A stretch of DNA of 53,794 nucleotides from Ophioceras dolichostomum (lineage: Eukaryota > Ascomycota > Sordariomycetes > Magnaporthales > Ophioceraceae), in contig PYST01000277.1 of NCBI GenBank assembly GCA_003049485.1, positions 1-53,794 on the forward strand. The letters are read 5' to 3'. Position numbers and translations under genes: made by a program. The notes beneath the pieces were generated by a model. It was not told the origin of the DNA. It saw only the letters and a program-made list of their open reading frames with translations, and ran no database searches. Positions 43,944 through 53,794 of this stretch are shown one piece after another (the stretch's first letter is position 1; each line of letters begins with the position of its first letter).

Positions 43944-45076
43944 TTGTTTTCGAATTTGTTGATGAGAACGGAAAGCACCTTCTTGGATTTAAAGAGGGAG
44001 CTGTGATTGTGGGATCGTGAATGTCGATTAGGGCTTTTGCACGTATTAGTGGAGTCATCGTCATCGCTCAGTCTTCCCGCCCCACGGTAGCAACAGAGAC
44101 CTAACGCCGAAAAGAGGGGGCTGACGGCGCCGGAGAGACGAGGGAAGGGGTCTGGCCATCAGAGAACGCAGAACACGCGGCATGCGGAAGGAAGAGACTC
44201 CTCCTTCGAACCCTTTTCTCGGCCCTATCCCCATGAACTCCTCCCCTTACTGGGTGAGCCAAGCCGCCGACCTTACAGTCGGCAGTTACACCTGCCCAAT
44301 ACGGAAGTGATACCTCCAGCAGCCTCTTTCCAGTTTGTGTCTATGAGCCGCTCGCTTTTCAGCCCTGTTCGGCCCTGGTCGAGGCCGGCTGAGCCTTCTG
44401 GGCTCAATAGGGTTGGGCCAGCAGGCCGGCCGCACCTGCCTCTCTTTGGTCTTGGCGATCTCAAGCCAAACCCGACCCAACCTTGGGCCTCCCCGGGGTT
44501 TTTGTGGGTCAGGCCGGGCCGCTCAGGGCAGGGCTGGTGATATGGAGGCCTCGGTGATATGGTTCCCACTTGTGAGTGAACCGGGAAAAAAATTACCAAA
44601 AGAAGAAGGTGCGGAAGAAGTCCCCGGGTCACGGGAGATGCCGAATTTGAGTCACACTAGACTTCTCACTCGCCCGGGAATGGCCAGGTGAGCACTAATA
44701 TCCTGCCCGTGAATTGGCTCAGGGGGCTGGCCGGTGGTTGTGGGTTCTGGCCTAGGGCGTTGCCGCCTTAGATAGCGGCCAATGTTTCTTTCTACCTACT
44801 TCCATCGCTGGACGAAACGATTCGCTGGGTGAACAGAGACTGGCAGTCTAGAAGCTGCCAGAATGTGCCTTCGCGCTTTTTGGACTACATGAAGTGCGGA
44901 TGCCGCAGTCCGACAGTGCGGCTAGGCTGTACTGCCGAGATATGGCAATTGCTTCAAAAACGATGATTCATTCCGTAATCGCAAAGACTTTGAGATATTA
45001 GTGCTCTATCTAGAGCTTGTCTTCACTCTTGAGTCTACAACTCAAATCCTGCAGTTAGCCTAACTACCTACCTTAG
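43944..45076. other. Intergenic, nothing recognised
   Basis: About 1.1 kb between tRNA-Gly and a doubtful exon. GC-rich GGCC-type sequence at 44370-44540. No gene called. Confidence 0.4.
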
Positions 45077-45318
45077 CGCCCCAGGGAGTCAGTACTGTTA
45101 CTGCCGCTGCTGCTACCGAAGCGGGATCTCCGTCGGGGGAGGATAATGAGACTTTCGAAGATGGGGGGGAGGATGAGGGGGAGGCGATGTCGCGGGCCAC
45201 GACGGCGAAAGGCAACGTTTGGATGGCGCGGGCTTTCGTCGGCCTGCTTGTCCCGGCGGCGGTCACGGGAGGGATTCTGGACGTATTACGCTACTACCTA
45301 CCTACCTACCTCTGTTAG
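45077..45318 (+). CDS. Possible orphan terminal exon with a membrane segment
   Basis: After a possible acceptor (CCTTAG at 45071-45076) an 80-codon frame runs to TAG at 45316-45318: PQGVSTVTAAAATEAG, an acidic stretch (EDNETFEDGGEDEGEA), then WMARAFVGLLVPAAVTGGIL, which could be a transmembrane segment. The last codons fall in a CTACCTACCTACC microsatellite. No upstream exon was found, so this may be a relic or chance. Listed for completeness. Confidence 0.2.
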
Positions 45319-46377
45319 GGCAGATGTAGGTTGCCATTTTTCATTCTTGCAATCGATAGTGTCTTTGTCGTGGGAAGTCTCGGCTTTTTAAGCAGCGGAA
45401 AGTCCTTACGCTGAGGGAGTTCATACAATAGGTCTTCTTTATTCACCGTTGCGCTTCCTAACTCACCTCGTACCTCTGATGTCATCCGCTGTTGTTGCAG
45501 GACTCGCAATCGTGTAGCAAGCTCGCCATTATCGACGATCCGCGCGCAGGTGGCGGCCCGCTATCCTCCCATCATCGTGTGTGGGGAGTTTAAGTCACCT
45601 CTACTGGACAGGGCAAAAGCCTTATTAGAATCGTGTACCTAGGTAGGTAGGTAGTCATGGAAGACGTACACCCTTGCTAGTAGAAGCTTATGGAAGATGG
45701 AATGAACCTAGGAAATTTGGACATTGAAGCATTTCAGACGACAAGGCCACTGCCCCTGAAAATGTCCGGGGTGTCGGTCGTTTCATGGTCTCAACCCACT
45801 CGACTGCCCAAGCGCGCCTTGTTTCCTCGCCCCTTCCGCCCCCAATGGCCCGTTTTCACGGCCGCCTCTGCACACCGAGCTCCCCTACTATTTAGAGAGT
45901 GTAGCGGCTCGGCCCCCAGAGGCCGGGACCAGCAGGAGAACCGGGGCCGAGTGCCGGCCCCAGCCGTCTCAGATATTTGGCAAGGGAGACCGCCCCCTCG
46001 GCCTCCTTCGTCATTTCTGCTAGAATCAGGGTGGTGATGACTCTTCGAGCCACAAGTCCTGGTGCCATTCTGACCAGTGACTCGCCGAGACAGAAGGGAG
46101 ATCTCAGCATGGACCGGTCGGATACCCTCCCCTGTCACGGGTCCTTCCCGGCTCTGCTCCAGGCTCCCGAATACTTAAGCAGATCGCATTCCTTCTCCTC
46201 CGCCCTCATCTATCCTCCGCTCCCCCATCATCACCCAGATCCTTGGTCGCATTGGCGCAGCCGAACCATTCAAAAGCTTCGTTCTCTACCCGTACAAAAC
46301 CCCCCCCCCCACCCCGAGCCTACGAAATTTGGCTTGCTCGCTCAATCTCCAAATCACTTTACCTCAATCCTATCAAT
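45319..46377. other. Intergenic; promoter of the Cys-rich protein gene
   Basis: A TACCTAGGTAGGTAGGTAG repeat at 45636-45654 and a C-rich leader with a C10 run near 46302-46311 before the ATG at 46378. No gene seen. Confidence 0.4.
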
Positions 46378-46965
46378 ATGGTCGCCCTAGCTCTCGGCGA
46401 TGGCCTTGCCGGCGCAGTCGGTCAAGCCAACTCCGCTGTCTTGTCCTCCATGGCCGCGACGGCCTCAGCCACCGCCGCCGCCACGACGGCGACGGCGCCC
46501 GTCCCGACGACGACCAAGGCCGCCTCCAAGACCAACGGCGACACCTGCCTCAACCTCGACGACTCCACCATGGCCGACCTCAACTCCCTCCCCGGCATGA
46601 ACGGCACCGGCGCCGTCATCGCCTGGGCCCACGGCGGGCCCGTCGGCGGCTCCCCGCGAGCCGACGTCCTCGAAAAGATGACCGAGTGCTGCCACCCCTT
46701 CGGAGGCGTCACGGGCTGCGCGGCGTGGTGTGAGCTGACGGAGCGCGGCGCTCTGGCGGTCCTTTTCTGCCTGAATGACACCCACTTCATGGTTGACGGC
46801 GGCGGGGAGCTGCCTGCCGCTTTGGTTAGTGTGAACTACACGCTGGGCAACTCCTCGGTCAACCCGAACGCTGTGAAGAACGGGGCCGGCGGGAGCCGGC
46901 TGGCGTGGTCGACGATGGGGTTCCTTGGGGCCCTGACTATCCTCATGGGGGTTGTTGTTGGCTGA
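46378..46965 (+). CDS. Cys-rich protein with C-terminal hydrophobic (GPI-like) tail
   Basis: A single-exon frame of 195 aa starting at 46378. An Ala/Thr-rich N-terminal part (about 1-55) precedes a Cys-containing core: DTCLNLDD, MTECCHPFGG, TGCAAWCEL and LFCLND, with Asn glycosylation sites (NDT, NYT, NSS). The end is a small-residue site (NGAGGS) then LAWSTMGFLGALTILMGVVV, which looks like a GPI-anchor signal or a tail anchor. A classical signal peptide is not obvious (MVALALGDGLAGAVG); an in-frame upstream start at 46243 does not give one either. So it is either a wall or membrane protein with an unrecognised leader, or a tail-anchored protein. Family not recognised. Confidence 0.65.
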   Translation: MVALALGDGLAGAVGQANSAVLSSMAATASATAAATTATAPVPTTTKAASKTNGDTCLNLDDSTMADLNSLPGMNGTGAVIAWAHGGPVGGSPRADVLEKMTECCHPFGGVTGCAAWCELTERGALAVLFCLNDTHFMVDGGGELPAALVSVNYTLGNSSVNPNAVKNGAGGSRLAWSTMGFLGALTILMGVVVG

Positions 46966-48363
46966 GACATACTCGGGGGAGACGGGAACGACAAGCTCTG
47001 GTAATATTTGGGGCGTTTTCTCCTTCTTTCTCTTTATCTAGGATATCCTTGCGCGACAGGCATTGTTTTTCAAATTCCAATAACATCAAATTCTTTCTTT
47101 TCATCCCCTAATATACCATTATACCTACCTACCTATACAGCGGCGCGCGTAACGCAGGAAGCCCTCTTTCGCTCGCCCACCCCGTCTCGTTCCGGGAGTG
47201 ACACTGACAGACTGATGGAACGGGAAGGAAAATAGAGGACAGGACAGAGTTGCCTCACAAATTCAGTGGCGGAACCGTACCACCGTGTGACGTGTTGGAT
47301 GTTGGCCGCTTCTTCGGCCCAACCAGCGATAGAGTGCAGGGACGGGAAAGCGCGGCCTGGTCCCAGCCCTCGGTCGTCCCGGCCATGGCCCCGAAGCTCC
47401 CCGGAAAGCTTGACGCTATCAACAACATTTCCCTTTTCAGTAGTTTCACAGGCCGATTTCGCCACATGGAGAGATATTCGAGGCCGAGATATTTTATGTA
47501 AAGCGTACGGAACAGAGCCTCGCGAGTAGATTCTCTCTACAATTTTTTGCCCTGTTGTGTGTGTTTGACTATAGTACTTGTAGGCACCAATATTCGTCGA
47601 TCAATCGCATACCAATGTATTAGAAAAGTAGGGCGCTGCTTGTTCCCGGAGCTGCCAACAGCCGGCGTTGCATGGCCCGCCCATAGCCGTCCTTCCACAG
47701 GTCCATGCAACCGGATTGGGCCAAGTCCACGGAAGCCGTCTGTCTGACTTGTCAGCCACACACCAATAACAGCCAAATCACCCCTCTCGTGGAATGAGCC
47801 TGGGGCTTCGCCCATATTGATCGGGCGTCCGCGAGCCACCCATCTCATGCAGCTCCGGTTGCCTCACGGCTCCCTTGACCTGATAGGCTGGAGCCGCACT
47901 CCTTCTGTTGCAGCTCCCCCCATTCACATTTGACCCTTTCAGCGGGGTCGATTTCGGCACGCATGTCTCGCGTGTTACTTCCAGAATGATGATGAACTCA
48001 TTGACGGGACGCCTGCCCACCACCCACACCGTCGGGTCAGAAAATTTCAGTCGATGCCTGCCTGCTAGGCAGGCAGGGAGACTCAGGCGAACGAGCCGCA
48101 GCCCGGCCATCGGGAGCCTGCTATATTGTTGCAGGACTCCTTCGTTTTCACTTTCTTCTTCCCCAAAGCTGCTACACAAACTTTTTTGTTCTCCCGTTTG
48201 CTTCAAAACGGCACTGTCACATTTCCGCGATCACCCAAGCGAACCCAAGCGAATCAGCTAATTTGAGTCAGAACAGCACATTCATCCATAATTGACCGCA
48301 CTTAAAGCAGCGCTCAGCAAACATCCAACCACATTTTTTTCCTGTCCTTTTTTGGTGACATCA
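46966..48363. other. Intergenic, no gene recognised
   Basis: About 1.4 kb with a TACCTACCTACC repeat at 47122-47135 and a perfect fold-back GCCTGCCTGCTAGGCAGGCAG near 48056-48077. The right end is the promoter and leader of the RS-rich gene. Confidence 0.4.
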
Positions 48364-49269
48364 ATGGATCGTGGTCGTGGTCGCCGTTCCCCTTCCCGCT
48401 CCCGCTCCCGCTCCCGCTCCCGCGGCCGTCGCTACTCAACCGCCCACGACCGCCGCCCCCGCACTCGCTCCTGCGACTCTCCCCGTCGCGGCCGCCACCG
48501 ACACCGTCGCTACTCCACCGTGCGCGACGACGACCCCTACGCCAACTATGACTACGCCAACTATGCCACCGACCTCTACCTCCCTCCTCCCCCTCTTCCT
48601 CCCACAGCCGCGCCTGTCATCTACGACTACACCTCCCTTCCCGCCCCCGCCCACGTCCCCATGCCAACTACAACTTCCATCTCGCCCTACAACACCACCG
48701 CCGCCGCCGCCGCAGCAGCAGCGCACACCGACTACGTAGCGCGCACGCTCGTGCCCTCCCTCCAGCGCGGTGCGCCCGACCGCCCCGTCTCGCTGGTCAT
48801 GAACTACGGCACGATGGTCCTGCCGGCCGACGACGTCCTCTCCACAACCAATGCCACTCCCACGCATTCGCACCCGGGCAGGAGGCACCACGGCGGCGGC
48901 GGCGGCAACGCGGTCGTGTACAACGCGCCCGGCTCCACCATGATGCTCACCTCTGGTGGTGACCACCACCACCACAGGGTATGGAGCAGCGACGGGATGT
49001 CGTACAACGCGTATCTGGCTTCTTTGCAGCAGCAACAGCAGCAGCAGCAACAGTATCACACTGCTGGTACTGGGGCGAGGTACGGCGGTGGTGGTTCTCG
49101 TAGAGGCGGCGGGATGGCGGCGACGAGGTTTGGGACTTGTGCGGGGGGTTGCGGGATGAGGAGGGTGGTTAGTGCGCGGACTGGGTGGTGTAGGGATTGT
49201 GATGCGGATAGGAGGAGGGGGACGCTTGAGTATGTCACTGTGCCGGAGAGGCGGCTTTTGATGTATTGA
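48364..49269 (+). CDS. RS-repeat low-complexity protein with C-terminal Cys cluster
   Basis: A single-exon frame, 301 aa. The N-terminus (about 3-50) is RS-rich (SPSRSRSRSRSRGRRYS) and encoded in part by a TCCCGC hexanucleotide repeat (48397-48420). Then come Tyr/Pro-rich sequence, poly-Ala (eight Ala), Gly/His-rich parts, a poly-Gln run (about nine Gln, CAG/CAA) and a C-terminal segment FGTCAGGCGMRRV ... TGWCRDCDADRRRG with CxxxC and CxxC, able to bind one zinc ion. RS domains often occur in nuclear RNA-processing proteins, but no RNA-recognition motif is present, so the role is open. The ATG chosen gives MDRGRGRR; a longer frame from 48292 adds 24 residues without support. Confidence 0.6.
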   Translation: MDRGRGRRSPSRSRSRSRSRGRRYSTAHDRRPRTRSCDSPRRGRHRHRRYSTVRDDDPYANYDYANYATDLYLPPPPLPPTAAPVIYDYTSLPAPAHVPMPTTTSISPYNTTAAAAAAAAHTDYVARTLVPSLQRGAPDRPVSLVMNYGTMVLPADDVLSTTNATPTHSHPGRRHHGGGGGNAVVYNAPGSTMMLTSGGDHHHHRVWSSDGMSYNAYLASLQQQQQQQQQYHTAGTGARYGGGGSRRGGGMAATRFGTCAGGCGMRRVVSARTGWCRDCDADRRRGTLEYVTVPERRLLMY

Positions 49270-50415
49270 GGGAGGAGGAGGGAGGGAGCTAGGGTGGGTG
49301 GGTGGATTGATGATATGGGAGAGGTGGAGGAGAGGAGGACGGTGATGATGGATACCTAAGTTGTTGATGGGTAAGGCACTAGATTGCATCTGGGAGGAGA
49401 CTGACAAGCGGCTGGAGCCATGCTCGTCTGTGGATGACGGAATGTACGACTTATGATGACTGACATGATATTTCTTTTTCTCTTTCTTTTGCCTGAGCTT
49501 GGGCTTTCCCTTGTCGTCCCCATCTCTCATCTCATTCCCCTCGGTCAACACTTTCTCATCTCCCTCATCGCTACAGCATCTCGTCACACATTTCTGCGCG
49601 TTGCCTTGCCCCGATATGGTGAATTTTTTTTAATCTTTCACTGCTGTCTTCCCCCTGACACTCCGAGCTTTATTACTGTTAGTATGAGTATGAGCCATGA
49701 CCTTGCCTGTTAATGTCGACTACCTAGTCTCCTCTTTAGCTGGATCCTTGCCCCTTCCCCTGACATGCCGTGTGGGCCCTGGCGTATGCCAGTTGAACCT
49801 CCCCACTTTGCAACCAAGGTCGTCGGTCAACGGCCTTAAGATGTGTGGAGCGGGATTGTCCCATCCTAGTATACAGTATATTCCGGGCTTGTTGACCACT
49901 CCAGTCTCTGTGTCAACCCTCCTCGGTCGTGTCATGTTCTGTTGTGCCTACAGAGGAGGAGCCTTCTCAATGGCCACGGTTCGTAGGCCCGGCCCAGCGG
50001 TATCTAGCCTTGATCAGCCAGGTTATAGTGCCTCGGTCTGATCTCATATAAGTTGATGGGCCCCTCCTCCTCGACGCTCACATGGGTCTTTCGGTCGAGG
50101 CGGGGCCGATGTCTTGTTCGTATCGTTCCTGTTGTCGAGATGTGAGGCCTTTGAGAATTGGTGGGCACAATAGCCCGGCCTGTAAGGTGGATGCAAGTGC
50201 GGTGAATGGACCAGGACGTGTGCGACAGTGACAGTCTTGAATGATCTGTTGGGCGAAGACTATAGTTAACATCAGAGTAAGCATCTGGTCAAGTTGAAAG
50301 GGCCTCTCAGTCCAAATCATGGAGGTGATTGCGAACAGGCGGACTTACCCGATCATCATTTATACGCACACATATCACTCCTCGACCCTTTCGTCTGAAG
50401 CCCATCCTGGGCTTA
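49270..50415. other. Intergenic, nothing recognised
   Basis: About 1.1 kb between the RS-rich gene and the leftward small gene. Open frames lack motifs. Confidence 0.4.
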
Positions 50416-50673
50416 TCAGCGACGGCCCGCCATGCCCAAATCGGCCGCCCTCTCCTTCTCACTGTACACCCCGGCACCGAAAGTCGACGCGACAACAGCG
50501 CCGTCCCCCTTCCGACCCGGCAGCGCCCACGGCGCCGTCGGCGTCTGGGAGTCCGCCGCGCCGGCCCCGACCTCGGCGCCAGGGGTGGACGACGCCGTGT
50601 AGGTCCATGCGTCGCGGCATCGGAGGACGAAGGTCTTCTTGGACCAGGTGGGACGGACGAGCTGCTTCGCCAT
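50416..50673 (-). CDS. Small conserved-looking protein, unknown function
   Basis: An 85-aa frame starting MAKQLVRPTWSKKTFVLRCR at 50673 with a good context (CAACCATGGCG). The first 30 residues are basic and ordered-looking (FVLRCRDAWTYTASS). The rest is Ala/Gly/Pro-rich. No signal peptide, membrane segment or known motif. A GATGAT microsatellite (about 50736-50761) lies in the presumed promoter or leader. The size and lack of homology knowledge keep this uncertain; a further intron-linked exon cannot be excluded. Confidence 0.4.
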   Translation of the reverse strand: MAKQLVRPTWSKKTFVLRCRDAWTYTASSTPGAEVGAGAADSQTPTAPWALPGRKGDGAVVASTFGAGVYSEKERAADLGMAGRR

Positions 50674-52386
50674 GGTTGCGGTGATTGGGTGGTGCTGCGG
50701 GAGTAAAGGCGAAAGTTATGGGATGGCAATGGTGGTTGATGATGATGATGATGATGATGATTGTAGTGATGATTGGTTCGTTATCTAGAGCAAGTGGCCG
50801 AAAGCAATTAACACAGCGACGCAAATGGATAGTAGGAAGCATCACTTCATCAATCCCGCATCCTAGTCGAGACGTCTCGCTTGATATATACCCGAGCTCA
50901 ACTCATCTATCGACCTTAACCCTCCTTCTCCATCCCATCACTCAACCAACACGAGCCGCCGAGCCCCATTGATATAGAAAGTCGCACAAACCTGCTGTGA
51001 GCGATGTGAGAAGCCCAAGCCACCCCGCTCCGCTCGCCTCTTATCCACAACTACAACTGGGCTGGACCCATTGGACCTTCCCGCCGATTGGAATGCAGCT
51101 ACAAGTGTATGTGAGTGGGTGCCGTGCGGTGTGTCTTCCTCATGCGGGCGGGAGGCATCGATAGCTTAGCTCCATTTCCGTGTCCCCTCCCCTCCCCTCC
51201 TCCCGCTCCCCCCGCCTCCCAAAGAGTACGTAGGGCGGACGGCACGGTTATCATCATCAGTACCGAGGGTAGTCTCATGACAACTCGCGCGATCGGTGCA
51301 TCGTCGCTGATTCGTCATGGTCATCACCCCATTCTACCACCCCCAACTGATTCCACCACCTTTATTATCTCTGTAATCACTTTTGCTGGTAGGGTGACTC
51401 ATGCTCTCGCATCACCACAATTCATTTACTGACTGGATTTTGGGGGTGACACCGCAGGGAATGGGGAGCATTGGAATGGCCGGCTGGTATCCAAAGCCTG
51501 TTGTGGTCAGTGGCGGGACTTGCGGCCGGCAATGTGTGTAACGAAGCGACTGAAGGAGGTGGGTGTACGTACTCGGCTCTGCTTCTTTGGCTTCAAGCTT
51601 CTCAGGCTTCTCATCCACTCATAGGGCTGAAGGGGAAAGAGCGGACAGGCAGGGATTCACGCTCAGTTTGTTTCTGTGTGTCTCTCAATGTGATGTGGCA
51701 TTGCTATGTACGGGTCCTGCGGGTAAGATATTAGTCCCCCTCCCGGGAAGCCACTCGCAGCGAGGCGAGGTCCACGTGCTTCGCAATCTGGCGGTGAGCT
51801 TACCACTGCAGTCTTTTTTTTCTCTTCAACCCATCTGCACGAAGCTGCACACTGCGCTGCACCAACAACAGTCCAGTCACCCTCCTCCGGCATGGTCCGC
51901 CGGTGTTTTCCGGTTGCCTTGTTTGTTGTTGTTGGTTCTCACCCATCAGTCAGCATCATGGTGAACATCAGTTTTACCACATTGGGACGGGCCGAGAGAT
52001 GATGTCAGTTCTTAAACAGAATGCCTACCACGGAGGCCGCCAAGAGCCGCATTTTTGTTTTCGATTTACCTGATTGAGAAACACCCAGAAGCCCGGTGAG
52101 GCAACTTAGGTCAGCAATGATCACCGCTAGTGTGATGAAAGCTGCCGTGAGACTGGGCCACGAAAGCACATACTCCCACCGAGAATGCGAGCCGGCCGAT
52201 GCGGCGGATGGAGTACGCGCGTTAAGGAAGGCTGTTGGTTGGGGGCTAAGTGATTATACCATCTGGATATGCGAAGTACATGCTGAGAATTATTCCAATA
52301 GGGATCTCACCACAAGCGGTTGGATATTCTCGTAAGAAAGTACCCATGAGTATCTACATCAGAGATCAATCGCTTCCACATCATCC
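50674..52386. other. Long intergenic stretch between leftward genes
   Basis: About 1.7 kb. Contains the (GAT)n repeat at 50736-50761. No gene, RNA or mobile element recognised. Confidence 0.4.
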
Positions 52387-53358
52387 TCATTTCTTTAACC
52401 TGTCAATGTACTCCTTCACCAACTGGTCCGTATCTACATCCCTCTCCAAACCCAGCCCCAGCTCCCTCGCGTAGTCGATGTTCCACGCCCACGTGCGCAG
52501 CAGCCTCTCGTTGACCTCGTCGTGCTCCTCCTTGACCAGCTTCAGCTTTTCCCCTCCACCGTACTTAGACAGCGCGTCCATCATCTCCTGCACGCTGCTC
52601 ACGATGCCCGGGAAGTTCAGCGCGCGGATGTGAGGCGGCAGCCTGTCCGAGGGCCAGTTGAGAACCCGCACCAGGTTCTCAATGCAGACCCGCGGCGTGC
52701 ACAGCGTGGCCTTGAACTGCCGGTCCGAGATGGGGATCTTGCACTCGAGGCCCGCCATCGGCTCGCGGATGATGCCCGACAGGAAGGCGGACGCCGCGGG
52801 CGAGGGCGCCCCGGGTCGGACGGACACCGTGGGGAAGCGCACGGAGTAGCCATCGATGAGGCCGCGGCGCGTCATGTCGTTGACGAGGATCTCGGACACG
52901 TACTTGGTGGCGCCGTAGGTGCCCGTCGGCGTGGGTGTGGTGGCGAAGGTGACCGGGCTTGGCAGGGGTGTGCCGTAGACGGCGTTGCTGCTGGCGTAGA
53001 TGACGCGGATGCCCTTGTTGGTGCGCGACAGAGCCTCCAGGAGCGAGCGGGTCGCGTCGACGTTGACGCGCATCGCCAAGTCGGGGTTCGCTTCCGAGCC
53101 GGCCGACATGATGCCGTGGAAGACGAAGACGGCTGACAGGGGCTGGGCGTCCCCGACCACCCTCTCGACGGCCGCTGGGTCAGTCAGGTCGGCCTTGACG
53201 CAGACGCAGTTCTGAGGGTTCGCGACGCCGGCGGGAGCCGTGGGCTCGATCACGTCGGTGAGGATGAGCTTGTACTGCGGGTCTTTGAGGAGGCGATCGG
53301 CCAGGAGGGGGCCGATCATGCCGGACGCGCCGGTGATGAGGATGTTCTTGGTGGCCAT
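52387..53358 (-). CDS. NAD(P)-dependent epimerase/dehydrogenase, D-erythronate-dehydrogenase (DenD)-like SDR
   Basis: A single-exon 323-aa extended short-chain dehydrogenase. NAD-binding GASGMIG at 10-16, acidic residue ILTDV at about 32-36, ADLTDP at 56-61, the active-site Ser region YASSNAVYG (121-129) and the catalytic pair Tyr148/Lys152 in TYGATKYVSE. Downstream RRGLIDGYSVRFPTVSVRPG and FLSGIIREPMAGLE match the DenD subgroup, which oxidises D-erythronate in sugar-acid catabolism; other NDP-sugar epimerases lack this block. Cytosolic. The ATG has context GCCACC read leftwards, and a poly-A/T tract lies just upstream (53390-53405). DenD activity is inferred from similarity, and no other genes of that pathway (kinase, isomerase) are in the window. 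Confidence 0.85.
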   Translation of the reverse strand: MATKNILITGASGMIGPLLADRLLKDPQYKLILTDVIEPTAPAGVANPQNCVCVKADLTDPAAVERVVGDAQPLSAVFVFHGIMSAGSEANPDLAMRVNVDATRSLLEALSRTNKGIRVIYASSNAVYGTPLPSPVTFATTPTPTGTYGATKYVSEILVNDMTRRGLIDGYSVRFPTVSVRPGAPSPAASAFLSGIIREPMAGLECKIPISDRQFKATLCTPRVCIENLVRVLNWPSDRLPPHIRALNFPGIVSSVQEMMDALSKYGGGEKLKLVKEEHDEVNERLLRTWAWNIDYARELGLGLERDVDTDQLVKEYIDRLKK

Positions 53359-53794
53359 CTTTTAGGCTCTGCGTCGTGCCGTCTTCGCTCGAAAAAAAAA
53401 AAAGGTACAGGTCAGTCGTAGGTTGAGATAAAAAGGGATGAACAAATGCATGAATGAAATAGGGAGTTCCGACAGCTGACCAGAGCTCGCTGGTCTCCCG
53501 GGCAGCCTACCCGTCAGTTTTCAATCCATTTTCCTAGACGGAAACCCATTGAGGACTGAGAGGGATCGGACGAAGCCTGCACGCCTAGCTGCCTTTGTCT
53601 CGCGCCTACCCCGGAAATTTCCCCGCTGTGGGGATGGTTTGGTGCGGGGATCTCGCTGTCGTTGGGGATCCTCGGAGGGGTTCGAGAGGAGTTCTCCGTT
53701 GAGTATCACGTAGTGCTCAGTACTCTGTGGGGGAGGGCGAAGACTTCTGCGGACGTCTCACGTTTCAACATGTAATAGGATCCCCACGTTATCT
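53359..53794. other. Upstream region of the SDR gene, to window end
   Basis: Promoter side of the leftward SDR gene with a poly-A run on the plus strand at about 53391-53404. Nothing else recognised. Confidence 0.45.

Noticed and set aside
48436..49587. 383-aa minus frame opposite the RS-rich gene
   Set aside because: Low-complexity shadow; the plus frame has the better start and Cys motif.

Overview
The window comes from a filamentous ascomycete (Pezizomycotina, most likely a Sordariomycete; the species cannot be named from sequence alone). Coding regions are GC-rich. Genes sit on both strands, most with short GT-AG introns and CTAAC/CTGAC-type branch points, and several have TATA boxes followed by CT-rich leaders. 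The families are typical of this group: a lipase-NACHT NLR, PD-(D/E)XK_12-like proteins, GMC oxidoreductase, microsomal P450 and small secreted proteins. The assembly has one 10-N gap at 11759-11768 inside a poly-C run.

Layout. 1-2157: a long perfect inverted repeat, then a broken PD-(D/E)XK nuclease-like gene. 3094-3318: a possible small gene. 9609-4209 (minus): a large NLR-type protein with SesB-like alpha/beta-hydrolase, NACHT and beta-propeller-like parts. 11499-10291 (minus): a secreted protein with an 18-bp repeat. 14755-15749: first member of a three-member small-secreted-protein family. 18539-16127 and 20719-19442 (both minus): tandem paralogues that look like zincin-type metallopeptidases with a degenerate HExxH. 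21575-22562: a three-exon disordered protein. 23795-25213: a secreted HExxHxxGxxD metallopeptidase. 25843-28245: a fungal STAND-type N-terminal domain joined to a propeller-like C-terminus. 28808-29436: a frameshifted gene. 29972-32247: a GMC oxidoreductase. 32949-34458: a fructosamine-kinase-family protein. 35709-36448 and 37782-38608: secreted-family members two and three. 40773-43131: a P450. 43386-43667: a beta-galactosidase relic. 43873-43943: tRNA-Gly(GCC). 46378-46965: a Cys-rich tail-anchored protein. 48364-49269: an RS-rich protein. 50673-50416 (minus): a small protein. 53358-52387 (minus): a DenD-like SDR.

This is not one pathway. It reads as an accessory region mixing non-self-recognition-type genes (NLR, STAND-like), expanded secreted or fast-evolving families, scattered redox and sugar-metabolism enzymes, and gene relics at several stages of decay. 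There is no PKS, NRPS or terpene synthase, so P450 plus GMC oxidase do not make a recognisable metabolite cluster. Exon coordinates were derived by hand from frame, splice consensus and paralogue comparison, and are predictions.
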